Below are positions 1 through 4,243 of a stretch of 6,416 nucleotides of DNA, one piece after another (within the stretch, counting starts at the first letter, position 1; each line of letters begins with the position of its first letter). The translations under genes and the position numbers were made by a program. The notes under the pieces were generated by a model. That model was not told the origin of the DNA and searched no databases. It saw only the letters and a program-made list of their open reading frames with translations. Source of the stretch: Nitrospirota bacterium (GTDB lineage: Bacteria > Nitrospirota > Nitrospiria > Nitrospirales > Nitrospiraceae); NCBI GenBank assembly GCA_005877535.1, contig VBOM01000185.1:1-6416 (forward strand), in the 5' to 3' direction.

Positions 1-128
1 ATGCGGGGCTTGGTGACCTGGCTGGGCACTTCCTGACTGCGGCCACTTTGCCGGAACGGCTCAACTTTGGCCGCGATCTTGCCGACACGCTCTTTAAGGA
101 AGTACCGAATCCTGCCAGAATCGACTGA
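1..128 (+). CDS. C-terminal end of an unrecognised upstream protein (partial)
   Basis: Reading from base 3, an open frame of 41 codons runs to a TGA at 126-128. It starts AGLGDLAGHF and ends KEVPNPARID. Third codon positions are rich in G and C, like the recognised genes here, and the other two forward frames hit stops early, so this is probably the tail of a real gene. The opening AGLGDL recalls a motif of glycerol-3-phosphate dehydrogenase (GpsA), but in that family the motif is followed by far more than 35 residues, so I do not adopt that name. The gene points the same way as gnd, whose start lies 147 bp downstream, so an operon with gnd and zwf is possible. A 6 bp inverted repeat (AATCGA at 119-124, TCGATT at 141-146) overlaps the stop but has no T-run, so it is not a convincing terminator. 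Confidence 0.45.
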   Translation, partial: AGLGDLAGHFLTAATLPERLNFGRDLADTLFKEVPNPARID

Positions 129-262
129 TAGGCTCCGGGATCGATTACCAGACTGCTGTCGCACGGGGCTTGCTAGCCGGACATCATTTGTAGCTCTGAA
201 CAGAGGACAGGCTCCGCTTGAGGAACGTGATCTGTGCAATCTCGTCCAGCCATGACCGTACC

Positions 263-270
263 AGAAGGAG
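263..270 (+). promoter_or_regulatory. Shine-Dalgarno sequence of gnd
   Basis: AGAAGGAG lies 5 nt upstream of the ATG at 276. It decides the start of gnd: an in-frame ATG at 234 has no such site and would add 14 residues ahead of the conserved Rossmann strand. Confidence 0.8.
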
Positions 271-275
271 TCACT

Positions 276-1169
276 ATGGAAATCGGATTCATCGGGCTCG
301 GAAAAATGGGAATGAACATGGTCACCCGGCTGCAACGTGACAACCACCGAGTGGTGGTCTACGATCGTTCGGCGGATCTGATCAAGAAAGCCGAAGGGGC
401 CGGTTGTGTCGGCGCCTCGTCGTTAGCCGACCTCGTTGGCCAGCTCAAGGCCCCTCGCGCGGTTTGGATCATGGTCCCATCCGGCGCGCCGACAGAGGAG
501 ACTGTTCAGGCAGTCGCGGCCCTGCTCCACATGGGCGACACGGTGATCGACGGTGGCAACACCAGATTCCACGACGATGTTCGACGGGCCGGGGACCTCA
601 AGAAGAAACAGATTCACTATGTCGATGCCGGCACCAGCGGCGGCATTTGGGGCCTGACCATCGGCTACTGTCTGATGGTCGGTGGCGACGAGGCACCGGT
701 GAAACAGCTCGCGCCGATCTTCACCACGCTGGCGCCGGAGCAGGGCTGGGCTCACGTCGGCGGAGTGGGTGCCGGGCATTATGTGAAGATGGTACATAAT
801 GGAATTGAGTACAGCATGATGCAGGGATATGCAGAAGGCTTCGAGCTGATGGCAAAAAGCGACTACCAGCTCAACCTCGCAAAGATCGCAGACCTCTGGA
901 TGCATGGCAGTGTCGTTCGATCCTGGCTCTTGGAATTGGCGGCCAGTGCCTTGAAAGAGGATCCGCGGCTGGAGCAGTTGAAAGGCTACGTGCAGGATTC
1001 CGGTGAGGGCCGTTGGATGATCGCCGATGCAATTGAAAAGGCTGTACCGGTTCCGACGCTCGCGACGGCATTGTTCACTCGATTCCGATCACGGCAAAGC
1101 GAGTCCTTTGCAGAAAAGATGCTGGCCGCATTGCGGAATGCATTCGGCGGCCATGCGGTTCGCCGGTAA
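276..1169 (+). CDS. gnd: 6-phosphogluconate dehydrogenase, decarboxylating, short form
   Basis: This cytoplasmic enzyme oxidises and decarboxylates 6-phosphogluconate to ribulose 5-phosphate, the last oxidative step of the pentose phosphate pathway. The ATG at 276 gives 297 residues, the usual size of the short (about 300-residue) bacterial class rather than the about 470-residue E. coli type. A Rossmann fold opens the protein (GFIGLGKMG, residues 4-12). The substrate loop is DAGTSGGIWGL (117-127), followed by LMVGG (133-137). The catalytic segment HYVKMVHNGIEY (168-179) carries K171, N175 and E178, matching the catalytic lysine and its partners in the family. The C-terminal half is helical and includes the family segment SGEGRW and later RFRSRQ. 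The second Rossmann strand ends in YDRS (29-32). An acidic residue at D30 usually favours NAD+ over NADP+, so NAD+ use is my inference. It is in line with zwf downstream, but a 301 bp repeat element separates the two. An insertion that close to the stop leaves the protein intact. Confidence 0.93.
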   Translation: MEIGFIGLGKMGMNMVTRLQRDNHRVVVYDRSADLIKKAEGAGCVGASSLADLVGQLKAPRAVWIMVPSGAPTEETVQAVAALLHMGDTVIDGGNTRFHDDVRRAGDLKKKQIHYVDAGTSGGIWGLTIGYCLMVGGDEAPVKQLAPIFTTLAPEQGWAHVGGVGAGHYVKMVHNGIEYSMMQGYAEGFELMAKSDYQLNLAKIADLWMHGSVVRSWLLELAASALKEDPRLEQLKGYVQDSGEGRWMIADAIEKAVPVPTLATALFTRFRSRQSESFAEKMLAALRNAFGGHAVRR

Positions 1170-1470
1170 CAGGATGCTGAAAAAGTCGCTCTTCTCACCC
1201 GCCCGACCCCGGCGCGCCGAGACGCGCCTTTTCCCATGCGGCGTTCTCGCTTCGCTCAGAGGTTCAACGCGGAGCAGAAGATTCGAGGAGGGCGGAAACA
1301 CTGGAAGGGCTTTTCCGTTCGCCAAGACACAGTGCAAGGGCGAACGGCCCCCACGAAGTGCGGTACGTACCTCCTCGCCTCTTCGCTCGCTGCGGCCTTG
1401 CCTGCGGAACGGCGCGTCTTGGCGCGCCGGGGCTGGGCGGGTGAGAACCGTGGCCTTTTTGAGCATCCTG
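1170..1470. repeat. 301 bp palindromic intergenic repeat element (MITE-like)
   Basis: The left arm (1171-1228) and the reverse complement of the right arm (1411-1469) match at about 48 of 58 positions, and C1170/G1470 extends the pairing by one. Identical blocks are TTCTCACCCGCCC, CCCCGGCGCGCC and AGACGCGCC. The outermost 15 nt (AGGATGCTGAAAAAG against AGGATGCTCAAAAAG) differ at one position. A 6-7 nt block between the outer end and the next match has diverged. The interior of about 180 bp contains a 9 bp hairpin and a GGTACGTACC palindrome (1362-1371). No coding gene is credible inside: ORFs exist on both strands, but they arise from the GC-rich palindrome and resemble no family. The element starts one base after the gnd stop and has no clear flanking target duplication. 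The RNA could fold into a long hairpin that stops or attenuates transcription between gnd and zwf; that role is inferred. It resembles repeats I recall from Nitrospira genomes. Confidence 0.85.
1315..1347. repeat. Internal hairpin of the palindromic element
   Basis: CCGTTCGCC (1315-1323) and GGCGAACGG (1339-1347) are perfect reverse complements around a 15 nt loop. The hairpin lies near the middle of the larger element, so a folded transcript would have this as a distal stem on top of the long outer stem. Confidence 0.75.
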
Positions 1471-1482
1471 AAAATTTTCAGG
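1467..1482. repeat. Perfect 16 bp palindrome at the right edge of the repeat
   Basis: CCTGAAAATTTTCAGG is its own reverse complement. Its first four bases are the outermost bases of the repeat's right arm, and the rest lies in flanking DNA. It sits about 80 bp upstream of zwf, so it could be an operator, part of the element, or a trace of the insertion target. The sequence does not tell these apart. Confidence 0.6.
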
Positions 1483-1562
1483 CATCAGCGGCAAAAGGAA
1501 AATTCCAACGGTGTTTTGTGTATCAATCGAGTTTTTCCGCAGCCCGGTAAGGCCTGAGCCCT

Positions 1563-3107
1563 ATGCCACCGAACAGCCCACGTATCGATATCAGCCCCTC
1601 GCAGGAAACGATTCCTCCGGTCTCGCCCTGTACCCTGGTCATCTTCGGAGGTTCCGGCGATCTGGCACGTCGGCGTCTAATTCCTGCCCTCTACAACTTG
1701 CTCCTCGACGGGCTCCTTCCGCCAAACTATGCGGTGATCGGGCTAGGCCGCAAGTCGATGACCGACGAGGAATTCCGCGTTACGGTGCGGGACGGCGTCG
1801 CGAAACATTCCCGGCAAGCCTTGACGGAGGACAAGTGGAAGGACTTCGCGCCACACCTCTATTACTTGTCGGGGGGCAATGAGGACCCGTACACCTATGC
1901 CAGACTGAAGGCCCGAGCAGAAGTCATTGAGCGGAACCTCCAGTTACCCGGCAACCGGATTTTCTATCTGAGCATCCCTCCCAGTTCGGTTGCGTCTGTG
2001 TGCGAGGGGCTTGAACAAGCCGGATTGGCGACGAAGCCGGAGGCTCATACGCCCTACGCCCGCATCATCGTCGAGAAACCGGTCGGCCGCGATTTGGCCT
2101 CCGCCCAGGCCATCAACCGCGTGACGGGACGTGTATTCGACGAATCGCAGATCTTCCGCATCGATCACTATCTGGGGAAAGAAACGGTTCAGAATTTGAT
2201 GGTCGTCCGGTTCGCCAACAGCATCTTCGAGCCGATTTGGAACCACATGTATATCGATCACGTGCAGATCACAGTGAGCGAAGCGGAAGGCGTTGGGACC
2301 AGGGCCAGCTATTACGAAGAAGCCGGTGCGTTACGCGACATGGTGCAGAACCACATGTTGCAGCTGCTCTGCTTGGTCGCGATGGAGCCCCCCTACTCGC
2401 TCGATCCTGATGTGGTGCGCAACGCGAAGATGGAAGTCCTCCGCTGCCTCAGGCCTATCACCGATCAGGATGTCGAGCACGTCACTGTCCGTGCCCAATA
2501 CAGTGAAGGCACGGCCCGGGGCATTCCCATCCCGGGCTATCGTCGCGAGAACGGAATTCGTCCTGATTCCACGACGGAAACCTATGTCGCGCTCAAATGT
2601 TTTGTGGAAAACTGGCGCTGGGCGAGCGTGCCCTTCTATCTCCGCACCGGAAAAGCGCTTCCCCATCGCGCCAGCGAGATCGCGGTGCAATTCAAGGACA
2701 TTCCACAAATCCTGTTCAACGCCAATGCGCAGCAGCCCCAACCACCGAACGTGTTGGCTCTGCGCATCCAGCCGGAGGAAGGGCTTTCTCTCCGCATCGT
2801 CTCGCGCGTGCCGGGAACGCGCGCGCAAACACACCCGGTTGAAATGGACTTTCAATATAGCGACGTCTTCGGCCGCCCGTCGCCCGAAGCCTATGAGCGG
2901 TTGCTCTTGGACGTGATGGCCGGCGATGCCTCCCGATTCATGCGGCGCGACGCAGTTGAAGCCTCCTGGGCCTGGATCACCAAGATTCTGGAAGGATGGC
3001 ACCGGCAAGGGTTGCAGCGGTTGCCTGAATATCCTGCGGGAACAGGTGGGCCGGTCGAGGCCGATCGCCTCATTGAAAAGGATGGACGGACCTGGCGGAC
3101 CTTGTAG
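1563..3107 (+). CDS. zwf: Glucose-6-phosphate 1-dehydrogenase
   Basis: This cytoplasmic enzyme oxidises glucose 6-phosphate to 6-phosphogluconolactone, the entry step of the oxidative pentose phosphate pathway. At 514 residues it has about the normal family length, with a slightly long N-terminal tail of some 23 residues. The nucleotide-binding loop is FGGSGDLARRRLIPALYNL (28-46). R63 and K64 in GLGRK sit where the NADP-selecting arginine is found in the Leuconostoc enzyme, so NADP+ use is likely. EKPVG (171-175) carries the conserved lysine K172. RIDHYLGKE (199-207) is the family signature, with H202 contacting the substrate phosphate. MVQNHMLQ places the catalytic base at H264. The substrate-binding segment RTGKALPHRASEIAVQFK lies in the C-terminal half. 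The ATG start has only a weak TAAGG (1548-1552) 10 nt upstream. It follows gnd after the repeat element and converges with the thioredoxin gene, with 9 bp between stop codons and no visible terminator. Confidence 0.96.
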   Translation: MPPNSPRIDISPSQETIPPVSPCTLVIFGGSGDLARRRLIPALYNLLLDGLLPPNYAVIGLGRKSMTDEEFRVTVRDGVAKHSRQALTEDKWKDFAPHLYYLSGGNEDPYTYARLKARAEVIERNLQLPGNRIFYLSIPPSSVASVCEGLEQAGLATKPEAHTPYARIIVEKPVGRDLASAQAINRVTGRVFDESQIFRIDHYLGKETVQNLMVVRFANSIFEPIWNHMYIDHVQITVSEAEGVGTRASYYEEAGALRDMVQNHMLQLLCLVAMEPPYSLDPDVVRNAKMEVLRCLRPITDQDVEHVTVRAQYSEGTARGIPIPGYRRENGIRPDSTTETYVALKCFVENWRWASVPFYLRTGKALPHRASEIAVQFKDIPQILFNANAQQPQPPNVLALRIQPEEGLSLRIVSRVPGTRAQTHPVEMDFQYSDVFGRPSPEAYERLLLDVMAGDASRFMRRDAVEASWAWITKILEGWHRQGLQRLPEYPAGTGGPVEADRLIEKDGRTWRTL

Positions 3108-3116
3108 CGACTCATG

Positions 3117-3431
3117 TCATGTCAGCCTCAACTGCTTGAGAATCTCCTCTCTGCTTCCCATCCCACCGACAAACCGCTCGAACGTTCCCTTGCGATAGAG
3201 GGCAAGCGTCGGCAATGAGCGAATTTCCAGCTCCGCTGGAATCTGGAAGTTCTCTTCGACGTTCATTTTCAGGATCAGCACTTTGCCGGCCACATCGGCC
3301 TCCAGTTTCTCAAGTTCATGAATCAGCGCTCGACAATTCCCGCATCCTGGTTTCCAGAACTCCACCAGCACCGGCACCCCTGTCTGTTCCACGACGCGGT
3401 CGAAATCCTGATCGCTCACGTCACGCATCAT
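3117..3431 (-). CDS. Thioredoxin-family protein with CGNC active site
   Basis: This is a single thioredoxin fold of 104 residues, the standard length of a free thioredoxin, with no signal peptide or membrane segment, so probably a cytoplasmic thiol-disulfide oxidoreductase. Strand VPVLVEFW (19-26) leads into PGCGNC (28-33), where C30 and C33 are the redox cysteines. Compared with the classical WCGPC, the tryptophan before the first cysteine is Gly and the proline between the cysteines is Asn. E24 replaces the buried aspartate, K55 matches the conserved lysine, and SLPTLALY (72-79) supplies the cis-proline P74. FVGGMG follows, as in the family. It is the second gene of a minus-strand pair, 15 bp after the SGNH hydrolase. 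Two adjacent ATGs (3431 and 3428) are possible; the second is better spaced from the GAGGAG. The altered motif suggests a different redox potential or partner, which is inference. No thioredoxin reductase is visible nearby. Confidence 0.9.
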   Translation of the reverse strand: MMRDVSDQDFDRVVEQTGVPVLVEFWKPGCGNCRALIHELEKLEADVAGKVLILKMNVEENFQIPAELEIRSLPTLALYRKGTFERFVGGMGSREEILKQLRLT

Positions 3432-3434
3432 GGT

Positions 3435-3440
3435 CTCCTC
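3435..3440 (-). promoter_or_regulatory. Shine-Dalgarno sequence of the thioredoxin-like gene
   Basis: GAGGAG on the minus strand lies 3 nt before the first ATG (3431) and 6 nt before the second (3428). The spacing favours the second, giving 103 residues. It occupies the short gap after the SGNH hydrolase stop. Confidence 0.7.
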
Positions 3441-3446
3441 GCGGCG

Positions 3447-4085
3447 TCACGACCCACTTACCAGCGCTTCAGCAAAGATCTCCTGGTACAACCGCTCAGC
3501 AAGCAGCCGATATCCGGCCGTGGTCAGGTGCAGCCCGTCATTGGAGTACCGAGCCGCAAGTTCTTGAGTCTCGGGCTCAGCCGTAGCGGCAAAGAGATCG
3601 AAGGCTGCCAGCCGTTTCAATTCGGCGTAGCGGAAAATCAACCCGTTAAGCTGGCGCCGTCGATCAAGATGTTCCGCAAACCATCGACTCCCTTCCTCAC
3701 TGCGAAGATCGTCGCCGACTCTGATCGATGGAACAGTCACCGGCACCGGCTTGATCCCGGCCCCTGCAGCCAGTTCATACATCTTGAGGAGGTTGCGCAT
3801 AATGTCTGCCGGCGCTGCGTTCCATCCAAGATCATTCGTTCCGCCAAGAATCACCACATACGTCGGTTGGTGCTGCAGGACAGCCGATCGAAACCGCATC
3901 GTCATTTCACCGGTCAGTTCACCGCAGATGCCGCTCACAGACACGCGCACGGCAGGCCCTGTCAATTCCTGCAGGAACCGCCCATACGGCGTCTCGGTAC
4001 CTTGGGGATTGTCAGCAGTGGGCGATTGAAACCCTGCCGTGAGGCTGTCTCCGAAACAGATAATGTGGCTCGAGGCAATCGTCAA
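3447..4085 (-). CDS. SGNH/GDSL-type esterase/lipase family hydrolase
   Basis: This is a 212-residue serine hydrolase of the SGNH superfamily (TesA-like acyl or acetyl esterases, lysophospholipases). All four blocks are present. FGDSLTAG (11-18) holds the nucleophile S14. SGICGELT (51-58) holds the likely oxyanion glycine G55. GGTND (81-85) holds N84. NDGLHLT (182-188) holds D183 and H186, completing the triad. The length fits the small, single-domain members. No signal peptide or transmembrane segment precedes the GDSL block, so a cytoplasmic location is likely, unlike periplasmic TesA. The substrate cannot be read from the sequence. The start is TTG at 4085; upstream in frame to a TAG at 4137-4139 there is no ATG or GTG, and no strong Shine-Dalgarno sequence is seen, so translation may be weak. 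It is the first gene of a likely operon with the thioredoxin-like gene, and is divergent from the 37-codon ORF and HEAT-like gene. Confidence 0.9.
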   Translation of the reverse strand: MTIASSHIICFGDSLTAGFQSPTADNPQGTETPYGRFLQELTGPAVRVSVSGICGELTGEMTMRFRSAVLQHQPTYVVILGGTNDLGWNAAPADIMRNLLKMYELAAGAGIKPVPVTVPSIRVGDDLRSEEGSRWFAEHLDRRRQLNGLIFRYAELKRLAAFDLFAATAEPETQELAARYSNDGLHLTTAGYRLLAERLYQEIFAEALVSGS

Positions 4086-4112
4086 TATGAAGCGGATTCT
4101 ACCGGTCTCGCT

Positions 4113-4118
4113 AGGGAG
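4113..4118 (+). promoter_or_regulatory. Shine-Dalgarno sequence of the 37-codon ORF
   Basis: AGGGAG lies 6 nt upstream of the ATG at 4125. It is a better-placed site than anything in front of the large gene at 4244, and is the main reason to take the small ORF seriously. Confidence 0.45.
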
Positions 4119-4124
4119 TTCACA

Positions 4125-4238
4125 ATGCCCACTTATCTATGGGTGAAACAAGGAAGAATTCCTCGGCAACTCCTTGGGGAAAGGCTCGTTAAGACCCGCT
4201 ATTTTCTTGACGATTCAGCACCTCCAGGATACGACTAA
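4125..4238 (+). CDS. Possible 37-residue leader ORF upstream of the HEAT-like gene
   Basis: The ORF starts MPTYLWVKQGRIPRQLLG and ends DDSAPPGYD. It is the last part of a longer open frame that runs antisense through the minus-strand genes, but the ATG at 4125 has its own AGGGAG site and the ORF lies wholly in the intergenic gap. Its TAA (4236-4238) is 5 bp before the ATG of the HEAT-like gene, which lacks a close Shine-Dalgarno sequence, so coupled re-initiation is plausible. The peptide is basic in the middle and has no membrane segment, signal peptide or run of one amino acid typical of attenuators. MPTYLW faintly resembles the starts of PilC/GspF proteins, but the resemblance stops after about ten residues. 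It could be a leader peptide, a small protein, a gene remnant or chance. Confidence 0.3.
   Translation: MPTYLWVKQGRIPRQLLGERLVKTRYFLDDSAPPGYD
4207..4235 (+). promoter_or_regulatory. Weak sigma70-like promoter candidate before the HEAT-like gene
   Basis: TTGACG (4207-4212) matches the -35 consensus at five of six bases. After 17 nt comes TACGAC (4230-4235), which matches the -10 consensus at only three. A transcript from here would start around the ATG at 4244 and be leaderless or nearly so. This competes with the idea that translation is coupled to the small ORF. Confidence 0.2.
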
Positions 4239-4243
4239 ACAGC

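Noticed and set aside
67..255. Plus-strand ORF of 62 codons between the upstream tail and gnd
   Set aside because: It overlaps the better-supported tail in another frame and has no clear ribosome site or recognisable motif.
234..275. Upstream in-frame ATG for gnd
   Set aside because: It would add 14 residues before the Rossmann strand, while the ATG at 276 has a strong AGAAGGAG at 5 nt.
423..905. Minus-strand ORF of 160 codons inside gnd
   Set aside because: It is antisense to the substrate-binding and catalytic segments of gnd and has no domain of its own.
1089..1466. Minus-strand ORF of 125 codons inside the palindromic element, with plus-strand ORFs at 1027-1557 and 1236-1550
   Set aside because: They lie on the inverted repeat and overlap the gnd end. 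Their composition is Arg/Pro/Ala-rich from GC-rich palindromic DNA, and no family motif or ribosome site supports them.
1170..1470. Insertion sequence with transposase, or a CRISPR array
   Set aside because: There is no coding capacity for a transposase and no regularly spaced direct repeats. The structure is a single inverted repeat.
1503..1526. Promoter for zwf around TATCAAT (1521-1527)
   Set aside because: The hexamer is AT-rich but no -35 element sits at an acceptable distance. TTCCAA at 1503-1508 is only 12 nt upstream.
2331..3008. Minus-strand ORF of 225 codons inside zwf
   Set aside because: It is antisense to conserved zwf sequence, including the catalytic region, with no recognisable domain. 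It is explained by the codon bias of zwf.
3318..4238. Plus-strand open frame of 306 codons antisense to the SGNH and thioredoxin genes
   Set aside because: Both minus-strand genes have complete catalytic motifs, so the antisense frame is a shadow. Only its last 37 codons, outside those genes, are kept as a tentative separate ORF.
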